Source: an uncultured Muribaculaceae bacterium
GTDB taxonomy: Bacteria > Bacteroidota > Bacteroidia > Bacteroidales > Muribaculaceae
Reading direction: 5' to 3'
Length of the DNA stretch: 37,200 nucleotides
NCBI GenBank assembly: GCA_947177215.1
Contig: CAMWTV010000003.1
Location: 1-37,200 of the forward strand
The notes under the pieces were generated by a model. It did not search any database, was not told where the DNA came from, and saw only the letters and a program-made list of their open reading frames with translations. Position numbers and translations under genes: made by a program. The number at the start of each line of letters is the position of its first letter. Position 1 is the first letter of the stretch. Positions 1 through 8,130 of the stretch are shown here, piece after piece.

Positions 1-3000
1 GTATGCCCCTCGCTGTCGCGGATGGATATACCTCCCAGATCAATGAAGCCCGGACGGAAATGCACCGAGTCTGTAGCCGTGTAGAACGTATTGGTGAAAT
101 TGACCTTCAGCCTCAGATCGTGGGCATACACATCGCCTTCAAGATCGATATACTTGAATGTGCCGAACAGACGCGCCCAACCCGAGGCCTGCCCCGATAT
201 GTCGGAGGCGAAAGCCTCCATATATGGGCGCATGAAAGCCACATTGGCATGGTCGACTGTGAACGTGATGTCCAACGAGTCATTCAGCGGGTAGATTGCA
301 CCGTCGACAAACGATTTTCTTCCGTCAGCCTGGTCTATTGCCGCATCAAGGGTTATGCCGCGGCTCTCGGTGTCCCAACGGCTTTTAACCAGAGCGTTGC
401 CAAGCACCGTCTTGTTGTAACTTATAGATTTGACCGCCAGCCCCGGGGTCTCGATCACAGGCTCGTCTGACAGCAGCTGCGAGCCATAGAACGTTCCGGT
501 GGCATCGCCGCCTATCATAACCTTGTCGATGCCGAGCGATTCAAACAGATAATCAAGATTGAAATTACGCAGACTTATAGTGAGCAGATCGAAAGGCGAC
601 TGTGACACGCTCCCCTCTATTTTCACAAACTGATTGCTGCGGCTCACGTCGACCCCTTTCACAGCGATATGTCTGAGTCCGTCAAGACTCACTGTCGCCG
701 GATGCACATTCCATGTCGAATCGTTGAAAGTCAGCTCGCCCGGATGAAGTTCTATCTCCGTGTGAAGCTCTTCGTCTTCATCGCGGCTGAAACGTGTAGT
801 GGCTCCGACGTTACCGTTATAAGCCTTTTCACGCGCTATGTTCCACTCTATGCCTGTGTTGAACATGTCCTCTTTCCCGGTGGCCTGCAACATCAGCGAC
901 AGAGGGCCGTTTTTAGTGGGTGCCACCGTGGATATGTCGAGCGAGGCATCACCGCTATCGCCGTTCAGATAAGCTGAAAACCGCGTATCCTCGATCAGTT
1001 TCGAGCCATTGCGCAGAAACGGTGCCGACAGATTCAGGGCCATCTCGTTTTCCGGCTCGCACACGGCTCCGTTAACCGTTACCGGATAGACCACACTGAC
1101 CGGAAGATTGAAAAAATATGCCGGCGACTCTGTGTCCTTGATCCTGAGACTGAATGTAAAGTCATTGAGGCCGTTCTCTCCGCGGCGATCAGGAGCGGCG
1201 ACCAGTGTGGGAAACACTTTCGACGCCATCTCCCTTACAAGCAACGGCAATGTTTTGAAATCGTAATCGCCTGTCAGCTCCCCGTCGATATAATCGCTTG
1301 CAAGCTTTATATGCCGGCCGGCCGAAGTCATAGCAAGGCTGCGCAAGGCGATACCGCCTCCGTCGGGAGTGTCAAGTTTCCAGTCAGAAAGGCCAGCATG
1401 TCCGTCCATATGACCGAAATCGCTGCCTGTGAGGTCAATATTCACATTTCCAGATATGACCGACCCCGGGAATTTGTGCCACAGATTCAGATTCGACGGA
1501 ATGAAGCGTTCCACCGTGCCGTCGACAACAATCCGCTTTTCTGCGGCGGCGTCAAGCGAGTACACACCCGACAGAGCAAACGCCACATCAGGATTGTCGA
1601 TCGAAGTTGCGGCGGTCAGCAGCCCGTTTTCAAGCTCGGCATGCGCTTTGGCTGCAGTATAAAGCGACCCCTTCAGCATCAGGCGGTCAATCTCGACATC
1701 GGCACTCCCGCTCCAAGCCCTGCCATTACGCGATATTCTGGCTTCAATATCGCCGGTCACTCCACCAACGGCGTCAGATCCTGTTACAGCCGCAATATCC
1801 ACAAAATCCTCGGTGGCGAATATCAGGTCGGATGTAAAACGTGAAGTCGACACAAAGTCTCCGTCGGCCACAAAGTCAACCGATCCGGGTTTCGTGTGCA
1901 ACGCGGCGTCAACCGAATATTTCCGTCCGTCAAGATTACCGCTGGCATTAAGCTCAATCCGTCCCAGCCTGCCGATCATCCTTACAACATCCGGCTTTAT
2001 ACGGGCTGTCGACGAGATTATTTTCGCTACCTCGGGCGCTGAAGCTTTCACCGACAGCTCTTCAACACTGAGCTTTCGCTCATCCCGGTCGATTCCGGCG
2101 GCCCTTCCTGCAAAAGCCACGGCCACTCCGTCGCCATAGGTAAGAGCCACATCAGCCTCCACATTCGTCAGATTCCCGTTCACCCTGAATCTATCGAAGC
2201 CTATGCGACGGTCGAACTTGCCGAGCAAAGGCACCAACGAAGCGAAATCGGCCGGAGTAACATAGCTATCAGGCTTCATGACAAAGGCAACATCGCCTCT
2301 GCGCAGCGATTCACCTACTGAATTTATCCCTTCGAGCGGAATTGTAACGTTTTCGGGCATTATGGCCGACTGCGGCAGAATCAACGACAGATTCCTGACA
2401 GTCAGGCTGTCGGAGCATATGGCAACATCACCGACCAGATTCTCAAGCACAAAGCCCCCACGCTCGCGGAAACCCATTCGCTTGATGCTCACCGCGAAGT
2501 CATCGTTTTTCAGGCGCGGAAGCCTCATGTCGGCCCTGAGATTGCTCACCCCTACATGACAGGGGTCGAATCCCTCTTTCACCGGCGCGTTTCTGACATC
2601 ATAGCTCACCGACGACCGGCGCAGCATCACCGTGTTGATCCTCAGGTCGAACCGCGAAGGGGGCCTGTTTTTTTCTTTCGGTGCCAGAGCGTCGATCAGC
2701 GGCTGGATATTCAGCGGCGCAGATGCAGAATCGCGCCACAGACGCGCACGCATGCCGTTGAGTTCAACATAATCGACCGTGACAGGCCCTCCGCCCACCA
2801 GACTGAAAAGCCTTATGCCTGCGCCGAGACGCCTGACGGCCAACGCAGTGTCGCCGGGGGCGGTCTCCACAGTCACATTGCGCAGAATTACACGGTTAAA
2901 CGGAACAATGCCCAGATCGCCCACAGAAACCTTGCAGTCAAGCAGATCGGACAGTTCGGTCTCGCACACGGAAGCGATCTGCCGCTGCACTCCAGGCACC

Positions 3001-3092
3001 GACAGAGCCACAAAAAGCACTCCCGGCACCAGCACCAGAAGGCATATGGCCGATACCAGGATAAAACGCAGAATGCGATAAACCGTTTTCAC
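1..3092 (-). CDS. TamB-like translocation/assembly module protein, C-terminus off the window
   Basis: About 1,030 codons are open from a GTG at 3092 to the left edge. The N-terminus (MKTVYRILRFILVSAICLLV) is a short basic stretch followed by one membrane anchor, roughly residues 5-30. The rest is a long run of amphipathic beta-strand-rich repeats with few cysteines, typical of AsmA/TamB proteins, which span the periplasm and help outer-membrane biogenesis or lipid transport. The diagnostic C-terminal TamB domain (DUF490) would lie beyond the edge, so an AsmA-like protein is the alternative. I chose GTG because no in-frame ATG lies upstream and the anchor begins immediately after it. The next gene to the right is divergent. 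Plus-strand ORFs across this stretch are shadows. Confidence 0.8.
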   Translation of the reverse strand, partial: MKTVYRILRFILVSAICLLVLVPGVLFVALSVPGVQRQIASVCETELSDLLDCKVSVGDLGIVPFNRVILRNVTVETAPGDTALAVRRLGAGIRLFSLVGGGPVTVDYVELNGMRARLWRDSASAPLNIQPLIDALAPKEKNRPPSRFDLRINTVMLRRSSVSYDVRNAPVKEGFDPCHVGVSNLRADMRLPRLKNDDFAVSIKRMGFRERGGFVLENLVGDVAICSDSLTVRNLSLILPQSAIMPENVTIPLEGINSVGESLRRGDVAFVMKPDSYVTPADFASLVPLLGKFDRRIGFDRFRVNGNLTNVEADVALTYGDGVAVAFAGRAAGIDRDERKLSVEELSVKASAPEVAKIISSTARIKPDVVRMIGRLGRIELNASGNLDGRKYSVDAALHTKPGSVDFVADGDFVSTSRFTSDLIFATEDFVDIAAVTGSDAVGGVTGDIEARISRNGRAWSGSADVEIDRLMLKGSLYTAAKAHAELENGLLTAATSIDNPDVAFALSGVYSLDAAAEKRIVVDGTVERFIPSNLNLWHKFPGSVISGNVNIDLTGSDFGHMDGHAGLSDWKLDTPDGGGIALRSLAMTSAGRHIKLASDYIDGELTGDYDFKTLPLLVREMASKVFPTLVAAPDRRGENGLNDFTFSLRIKDTESPAYFFNLPVSVVYPVTVNGAVCEPENEMALNLSAPFLRNGSKLIEDTRFSAYLNGDSGDASLDISTVAPTKNGPLSLMLQATGKEDMFNTGIEWNIAREKAYNGNVGATTRFSRDEDEELHTEIELHPGELTFNDSTWNVHPATVSLDGLRHIAVKGVDVSRSNQFVKIEGSVSQSPFDLLTISLRNFNLDYLFESLGIDKVMIGGDATGTFYGSQLLSDEPVIETPGLAVKSISYNKTVLGNALVKSRWDTESRGITLDAAIDQADGRKSFVDGAIYPLNDSLDITFTVDHANVAFMRPYMEAFASDISGQASGWARLFGTFKYIDLEGDVYAHDLRLKVNFTNTFYTATDSVHFRPGFIDLGGISIRDSEGH

Positions 3093-3143
3093 AATGCGAA
3101 GATAGCTATTTTTATTTTTTCCATGAAAAGTTTGCAACACTTC

Positions 3144-3176
3144 TTTGGTTTATGTTTGGCAGAATATGTACCTTTG
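3144..3176 (+). promoter_or_regulatory. Bacteroidetes-type promoter for the barrel/ferritin unit
   Basis: TTTG at 3144-3147 and TACCTTTG at 3169-3176, separated by 21 bases, match the -33/-7 pattern of the Bacteroidetes primary sigma factor. It would give a 5' leader of about 75 bases before the ATG at 3258. Confidence 0.6.
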
Positions 3177-3257
3177 TTCCATTCTCACCTCTTTCCGGAA
3201 ACAATATACCCCTGCCGGGTGTTACCATCGGTAAACAAAGAAGAAGAGACTCTATAA

Positions 3258-3767
3258 ATGAACATCAGAAAGTGCATCACAGCTCTTGCCATCGCAGGCG
3301 TCGCGGTCTGTGGATCGGCTCAGGAGAGCAATCATGAAAAAACAGTAGGCCTGACAGCCGGTTACGTAGGCCACAACAACTCGGGACTGGCGGGAATTGA
3401 ATTCACCTACCGCTTCTCGAGTCATTTCAGGCTCGCCCCGCAGGCGCTCTATGCCTTCCGTCATCATGAAGAGGATGCACTGATTATAAATATCAACGCC
3501 CAGGTACCCTTCTCGCTTGGAGGCAGCTGGGAAATATATCCTCTGGCAGGTATCAACTACACCAGCTGGAACTTTCACGGCAGCAGGCTGGAAGCCCGCG
3601 ATGATGCCGATGTAACATCACGCATCAGCCGCTTCGGACTAAATGCCGGAGGGGGCATCGGCCTGACTCTTTCGCCGACACTGCGCATAGGCGCCGAAGC
3701 CCAGTGGGCGTTTGTAAAAGGCTATCGAAGCGGCAATGTGCTGGCTAAGATCGCATATATTTTCTGA
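3258..3767 (+). CDS. Small outer-membrane beta-barrel protein
   Basis: 169 residues with a signal peptide (MNIRKCITALAIAGVAVCGSA, cleavage near AQE), then alternating hydrophobic strands and short turns, ending in the aromatic IAYIF expected of a strand recognised by the BAM complex. The length and glycine-rich strands fit an eight-stranded OmpA/OmpX-type barrel (outer membrane beta-barrel domain family). No ligand can be read from the sequence. Ferritin starts 23 bases after the stop with no clear promoter between, so the two are probably co-transcribed. That hints at, but does not show, a metal or stress connection. Confidence 0.75.
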   Translation: MNIRKCITALAIAGVAVCGSAQESNHEKTVGLTAGYVGHNNSGLAGIEFTYRFSSHFRLAPQALYAFRHHEEDALIININAQVPFSLGGSWEIYPLAGINYTSWNFHGSRLEARDDADVTSRISRFGLNAGGGIGLTLSPTLRIGAEAQWAFVKGYRSGNVLAKIAYIF

Positions 3768-3790
3768 CAACAAACTAAAACTCGAACAAT

Positions 3791-4312
3791 ATGCTTAACA
3801 AAGAAGTGGAAAACGCGCTAAACGCGCAGATCAATGCCGAATTCTGGTCGGCATATCTTTACCTGTCAATGTCGATGCACTTTGCAAACAAAGGTTTCAA
3901 CGGCATTGCCAACTGGTTCAGAATCCAGTTCAAAGAGGAGCAGGACCACGCTACAATCCTCATGAACTATGTAAACTCACGCGACGGCAAAGTGGTGCTC
4001 GCACCCATTGCCGAAGTCCCCACCGAATGGTGCTGTCCTCTTGAAGCGTTCAAAGCCACTCTGGCTCATGAACAGAAAGTAACAGCCCTGATCAACGATC
4101 TCTACACCATCGCGGTCGAAGCCAAAGACTATGCCACACAGAACTCCCTGCAATGGTTTATCAACGAGCAGGTTGAGGAAGAGGAGACCGCACGCGGATA
4201 TATCGACACTCTCGAAAAGATCGGTGACAACGGTTATGGCCTCTATATGTTCGACAAAGAGCTGGCCGCCAGAACCTACTCCGTTCCGTCTCCGCTGGCC
4301 TCGGCCGAATAA
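3791..4312 (+). CDS. ftnA: Bacterial non-heme ferritin
   Basis: 173 residues, the usual FtnA length. It oxidises Fe(II) and stores it as a ferric mineral in a 24-subunit cytoplasmic cage. The ferroxidase ligands fall at the same numbers as in E. coli FtnA: E17, Y24, E49, E50, H53, E94, E126, Q127 and E130. The pattern EEQDHA (49-54) and the glutamate-rich stretch 126-131 are clear. No heme-ligating methionine or long C-terminal extension suggests bacterioferritin. It follows the small barrel gene by 23 bases. A structured 217-base gap separates it from the next gene, and thiol peroxidase is two genes downstream, consistent with iron/peroxide handling. Confidence 0.96.
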   Translation: MLNKEVENALNAQINAEFWSAYLYLSMSMHFANKGFNGIANWFRIQFKEEQDHATILMNYVNSRDGKVVLAPIAEVPTEWCCPLEAFKATLAHEQKVTALINDLYTIAVEAKDYATQNSLQWFINEQVEEEETARGYIDTLEKIGDNGYGLYMFDKELAARTYSVPSPLASAE

Positions 4313-4352
4313 TCCTTGATTCCACCGCCGAAGCGACATTCAACTCCATATC

Positions 4353-4399
4353 GGGCTGCACTCAGGAAGTATCTCACGGAAACTTTACGGGTGCAGTCC
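4353..4399 (+). other. Hairpin in the gap between ferritin and the next gene
   Basis: GGGCTGCAC at 4353-4361 pairs with GTGCAGTCC at 4391-4399 (nine pairs, one G-U). The loop holds a further AAGT/ACTT pairing. No U-run follows, so it is not a standard terminator. It could shape the ferritin 3' end or the downstream leader. No TAnnTTTG box was found between it and the ATG at 4530. Confidence 0.4.
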
Positions 4400-4529
4400 G
4401 ATTCATATGAGTACCCCTCCGTGGCGTTCATACGACAGCCCGATGCCGGCCGGAATCTTTTTGCCTCCGGCAATGAACAAATTCCATACCGGCGCGGTTA
4501 TATTTTCAAAGCGTCGCAACTATTGATTT

Positions 4530-5756
4530 ATGAAAGGGATATTAAGAATTTTAATGGTGATAGCAGTTATTTATCCTCCGGGTGCTCACGCCCGGAGGAT
4601 AGCTGTTTCTACCCCGACGGCCAGCGCACAGAAAATAACATCGACTGAAGATCTGGCCGATGCGCTTGAACAACTCACCCCATTCACAGCCGATGTGAGA
4701 TTCGAGGTAGCCATGCCCATGGCAACCGACGATGTTGTCTACAACCTGCGGTTGTCGTCGGTCAGCGAACCTGCCGACACGCTTGCCTACATGAGATATC
4801 TCATAAACTGGCAACTACCGCGCGAAGAGACTGTGGCAGAAGGCTTTCTGGCCTATTTCGACGGTCATCATTACCGATACCGCGACAACCGGCTTCAGGA
4901 ATATCATTTTCTCTGGGACTCGGTGCCGTTTCTCACCGGGCGCGGCGGAGTGCAACGCAACGGCCAGTTTGTCGACCTGCTTCCGCGGTCGATCGCCTCG
5001 GAACTACGCGCCATGCTCACCGACAGCACATTCGCGGTCACATTCATTCCCGACACAACTGTCAACGGGCAACATGTGGCTCTCGTCACGGCCACACAGA
5101 ACGCCGGCGGATTCACCGGACGCAACTACCGCCTTGCGGTTGACCCCGCAACCGGTCTTCCACTCTCGGTAAGCAACGAATATAATCCGGGGCAGGTAAG
5201 CGAACAGGGCGTAGAGGTAACATACAGCTACGGAAACGAGGAAAGCCCTCTCCCCCCTTCATCAGAATCAGAACTGATTGCCATCTATCCCGAAGCATTC
5301 GAGAAATTCCGTGAAAGCAACTACCGCATAGAAAACCTGCGCGGTCTCGATCTGCCTCCGTTCTCGCTTCCGACCCTTACATCAGAGCGCTATACACGCC
5401 ACAAGGGGGATCCGTTCAAGGCTCCGGTAATACTCGCCATAATCGATCCGGAGGTTGAAAGCGCCGCAGCAACAGTGGCCGCCCTGCGCAAAAGCGTGGC
5501 CGCCCTCCCCTGCCAGACCGACCTGATAATGGCCTTTATGGGGAGCGACATCGACCGTATAGAGAGTGTGGCCGGCACCGCGGCTATGGGCGAGACTATG
5601 CTCATCTCGGCAAAATCGCTCGCACGCGACTGCGGCACATCGGTTTATCCTACAATACTGGTGGTGGGACGCGACGGAAAAGTTGAGAATGTAATCCTCG
5701 GATTCAACAACTCACTGACCGACGATGTTATTCAGTCGATAGCAATTATGAACTAA
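4530..5756 (+). CDS. Secreted protein with a thioredoxin-like C-terminal half lacking CxxC
   Basis: 408 residues. A signal peptide (residues 1-21, ending GAHA) exports it to the periplasm. Residues about 35-270 form a beta-rich region that resembles LolA-like or outer-membrane-lipoprotein-carrier folds, a resemblance by pattern only. Residues about 300-408 look like a thioredoxin fold: a strand PVILAIIDPE, then YPTILVVGRDGKV with the cis-proline position, then a final helix. The CxxC motif is absent. The mature protein has just two cysteines, C328 and C368. The thiol peroxidase gene starts eight bases downstream, so the pair is almost certainly one transcript. I do not recognise a named family, and the function is unknown. 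Confidence 0.75.
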   Translation: MKGILRILMVIAVIYPPGAHARRIAVSTPTASAQKITSTEDLADALEQLTPFTADVRFEVAMPMATDDVVYNLRLSSVSEPADTLAYMRYLINWQLPREETVAEGFLAYFDGHHYRYRDNRLQEYHFLWDSVPFLTGRGGVQRNGQFVDLLPRSIASELRAMLTDSTFAVTFIPDTTVNGQHVALVTATQNAGGFTGRNYRLAVDPATGLPLSVSNEYNPGQVSEQGVEVTYSYGNEESPLPPSSESELIAIYPEAFEKFRESNYRIENLRGLDLPPFSLPTLTSERYTRHKGDPFKAPVILAIIDPEVESAAATVAALRKSVAALPCQTDLIMAFMGSDIDRIESVAGTAAMGETMLISAKSLARDCGTSVYPTILVVGRDGKVENVILGFNNSLTDDVIQSIAIMN

Positions 5757-5764
5757 CAAAGATT

Positions 5765-6280
5765 ATGCCCACAATGGAAACAATCTATTTCAAAACCGCT
5801 CCATGCCACACCTACGGCACTGTGCCCCGGGTTGGCGCCAAAGCCCCTGATTTCACGTTGGTCACCCCCGAACTCAAAGAGATACATCTGTCTGATTTCG
5901 CAGGCAAGCGGGTTGTGCTCAATGTGTTTCCGAGCCTTGACACACCGGTGTGCGCCGCCAGCGTGCGCCGCTTCAACCAGGAGGCCTCACAGCTTGAAAA
6001 CACCGTAGTTCTCTGCGTGTCGATGGATCTCCCCTTCGCAGCAGGCCGGTTCTGCGAGCTCGAAGGGCTGAAAGATGTGATTCCGGCATCAGCATTCCGT
6101 TCGCCTGTGTTCGCCGAGAAATATGGTCTCCGCATAGTCGACGGCCCTCTGAACGGCCTGCTTGCACGTGCAGTGCTTGTTGTTGACACCGACGGAAAGA
6201 TTATCTACCGTGACCTCGTTGAGGAAATCACTGAAGAACCACACTACAAAGAAGCGATCGAAGTGCTGAAAAAGCAATGA
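5765..6280 (+). CDS. tpx: Thiol peroxidase (Tpx, atypical 2-Cys peroxiredoxin)
   Basis: 171 residues. It reduces hydrogen and alkyl peroxides using thioredoxin, in the cytoplasm. The peroxidatic cysteine is C63 in SLDTPVCAASVRRFNQ, and the resolving cysteine is C97 in DLPFAAGRFCELEG. Both contexts are diagnostic of Tpx rather than AhpC or Bcp. An internal ATG at 5774 would remove three residues, and the choice does not affect the domain. It lies eight bases after the secreted thioredoxin-like gene. A GC-rich hairpin follows before the convergent exporter genes. Confidence 0.95.
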   Translation: MPTMETIYFKTAPCHTYGTVPRVGAKAPDFTLVTPELKEIHLSDFAGKRVVLNVFPSLDTPVCAASVRRFNQEASQLENTVVLCVSMDLPFAAGRFCELEGLKDVIPASAFRSPVFAEKYGLRIVDGPLNGLLARAVLVVDTDGKIIYRDLVEEITEEPHYKEAIEVLKKQ

Positions 6281-6311
6281 TCCCTGTTCAGCGACAATTG
6301 TGCCGATAACA

Positions 6312-6360
6312 CCGGCGGCGCCGTGTGACTGCATCAAAACGCATCACTCAGCGCCGCCGG
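6312..6360. terminator. Strong inverted repeat between convergent tpx and thrE-type genes
   Basis: CCGGCGGCGC (6312-6321) pairs perfectly with GCGCCGCCGG (6351-6360). GTGA/TCAC and TGC/GCA continue the stem inward around a small loop. There is no U-run on either side, so intrinsic termination is uncertain. Its position between converging genes suggests a shared 3'-end structure. Confidence 0.5.
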
Positions 6361-6406
6361 CCTATATTGCAACCGCTCCGCTCAACCTGCCGCCAAAAGC
6401 TAAATA

Positions 6407-6895
6407 TCAGTCGTGCAGGGTGCGGGTGGCCCGGAATGATATTTTTTTCATGAGAAAGATGGGCACTACGGCACCTACCGCCATGGCCAGAAGGATGAAG
6501 AAACATGTCAGGCCGTTGCTGGCAAACAGATAGAAGTAGCGTGAAAAGGCCGCTTCGGAATTGTTGTATATGCACATGATCATCCCACCTACCGCCTTAT
6601 AGGCATATATGCCGGGAATCATAGGGAGCAACGCCGGGAACAGGCATGTCTCGGCAGGCACCTTCACTCGTGGCGAGAACAGCACGGCAAGCACCCCGAC
6701 AAGCAGCGAAGCCATGGCTGTGGCCACCACAATGTGTATCCCCGCCGGATTCATCAGCACGAAACGGAATGAATGACCGGCAGCGGCAATAAGTGCGCAG
6801 TAAAGATAAGCCTGTCTGGGTGGATTGCTTATAGCAGCGAAACCTGTGGCGGCTACAGCTGCAAAGGCAGCGTCCTGTATGAATTCAGCCAACAT
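6407..6895 (-). CDS. Threonine/serine exporter, small subunit (ThrE_2/YjjB type)
   Basis: 162 residues with four or five membrane segments. The family-typical loop LFPALLPMIPGIYAYKAVGGM is near residues 86-106. In split ThrE systems this small integral subunit pairs with a DUF1212-type partner, and here the partner ends 60 bases upstream on the same strand. Known members export threonine/serine (ThrE) or succinate/pyruvate-related acids (YjjPB), so the substrate is not certain. The gene converges on tpx. Confidence 0.85.
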   Translation of the reverse strand: MLAEFIQDAAFAAVAATGFAAISNPPRQAYLYCALIAAAGHSFRFVLMNPAGIHIVVATAMASLLVGVLAVLFSPRVKVPAETCLFPALLPMIPGIYAYKAVGGMIMCIYNNSEAAFSRYFYLFASNGLTCFFILLAMAVGAVVPIFLMKKISFRATRTLHD

Positions 6896-6954
6896 AAAAT
6901 TCTGTGTATAAAAAAGTCGTTAATTATCAGCCGCGTCACAGATGCGGCATCCGG

Positions 6955-7764
6955 TCAGAACATCCCTACGTTCATCAAAAGCATGCCGGCACAGAGGCCT
7001 ATCGACAGGCAGCATGTTATGACCACGGCATTCATGGCACGCCCGAAGGCGCATATGTAATGACGGTCGAGCATGTCGCAGAATGAATTGATGTAAGGTA
7101 TGCCCGGCACAAGATAGAGCACACTTGTGCCGATAGCAATCTCGGGAGTACGGCCCAAAGAAAACAGACCGTCGGCAGCGGCAAGCACCGCCGAGACAAA
7201 AGAGCATGCAATGACCACCAGACGGGAGTCGACATGTTTTTCGGTAAGAGTCTGCTTCAACGCAAACCCGGCCGCAGTGGCAATGAAAACCACCGCCATA
7301 GCCATCATGTCGCCACCGAACAGGCGGCAGAACGACGCGTTTGCAATGGCAACCAGCATCAACACCGCCCAGCCTGACGACAAAGGAGTGTCGATTATCC
7401 GGCAGAAACGTTTCTGAGCTTCGCGGAAATCGACTTCACCGTCGGCCATATCCCAGCTCAAAGTGCTCAGACGGGTATTGATCGCAAAACTCACGGGGCG
7501 CTCCAGAATCGGAGCGACCGATGTGAAACACTGCCTGCCGCATCTGTCCATGACTGTGATATGAAGATGGCGCGGAAGCACCGACATCTCTACCGTCATT
7601 CCCAGCGAGGCTGCGATACGCTTTACATTCTTCTCAAGCCTTATACAGGTGGCGCCGCTGCTGAACAGCCATCCTGAGTATTCGGCAAGAAAAGCACATA
7701 CCTCTTTGGCCTTCGGACGGCTTTCAGGCGCTGACACACGTATGTCATTCATCTCCTTCGGCAT
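6955..7764 (-). CDS. Threonine/serine exporter, large subunit (ThrE/DUF1212, YjjP type)
   Basis: 269 residues. The soluble N-terminal half (about 1-125) carries the motif EYSGWLFSSGATCIRLEKNV, which is typical of the DUF1212 domain. It is followed by about five membrane segments (about 130-269) with VPGIPYINSF near residue 222, the counterpart of the PGIP loop in the small subunit. Two starts are possible, 7764 (MPKEMND) and 7752 (MNDIRV). AGGAG touches the second with no spacer, so the first is slightly preferred. Its 5' end overlaps the preceding small gene by 20 bases, implying translational coupling. Confidence 0.87.
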   Translation of the reverse strand: MPKEMNDIRVSAPESRPKAKEVCAFLAEYSGWLFSSGATCIRLEKNVKRIAASLGMTVEMSVLPRHLHITVMDRCGRQCFTSVAPILERPVSFAINTRLSTLSWDMADGEVDFREAQKRFCRIIDTPLSSGWAVLMLVAIANASFCRLFGGDMMAMAVVFIATAAGFALKQTLTEKHVDSRLVVIACSFVSAVLAAADGLFSLGRTPEIAIGTSVLYLVPGIPYINSFCDMLDRHYICAFGRAMNAVVITCCLSIGLCAGMLLMNVGMF

Positions 7765-7963
7765 AACCCTCTTTTATCTGCGGATCACCGGGAATGAATA
7801 GTTCCTCGCTTTCGCTGCCAACCTCGATTATTCTGTTGCGATGCAGCCGGGAACGGCTTTCATGACGGTGATGATGTGCGGTAAATCCGTGGTAGAGCCT
7901 GACACAGATAATCAGAACCGACACAGCTGCTATGCAGCACCATGTAATTAACGGAATATTCAT
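7745..7963 (-). CDS. Small single-pass membrane protein upstream of and overlapping the exporter gene
   Basis: 72 residues. A hydrophobic segment at residues 4-22 (PLITWCCIAAVSVLIICVR) is followed by a histidine/arginine-rich stretch (HGFTAHHHRHESRSR) and an acidic tail. The ATG at 7963 is the first in frame. The stop lies 20 bases inside the exporter large subunit, and operon position plus a clean membrane segment support a real gene. I know no family. The histidine cluster just past the membrane could bind metal, but this is speculation. Confidence 0.6.
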   Translation of the reverse strand: MNIPLITWCCIAAVSVLIICVRLYHGFTAHHHRHESRSRLHRNRIIEVGSESEELFIPGDPQIKEGYAEGDE

Positions 7964-8066
7964 AATTTCAACGCTTTAAAGATTACTGCCGTTTTTTTGG
8001 CAGCCATTTCATGCAAAAGTTTCAACCGAATCCGCAATTTAAACACTATATCCGGCAAGATTGTTG

Positions 8067-8074
8067 TAACTTTG
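8067..8074 (+). promoter_or_regulatory. -7 box for the META lipoprotein gene
   Basis: TAACTTTG matches the Bacteroidetes -7 consensus exactly, about 57 bases before the start codon. A convincing -33 TTTG at the usual spacing is not visible. Confidence 0.5.
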
Positions 8075-8130
8075 CAGTCCGCAAAAGGGTAATACGCCCC
8101 TGACAACCACAAAACAAAACTACAAAGACG

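Noticed and set aside
3-3257. Many plus-strand frames of 60-233 codons across the TamB region
   Set aside because: They are antisense to one continuous minus-strand protein and carry no domain or ribosome-site support.
4316-4648. 110-codon plus-strand frame between ferritin and the next gene
   Set aside because: It overlaps the start of the supported 408-residue gene in another frame, and its composition looks non-coding.
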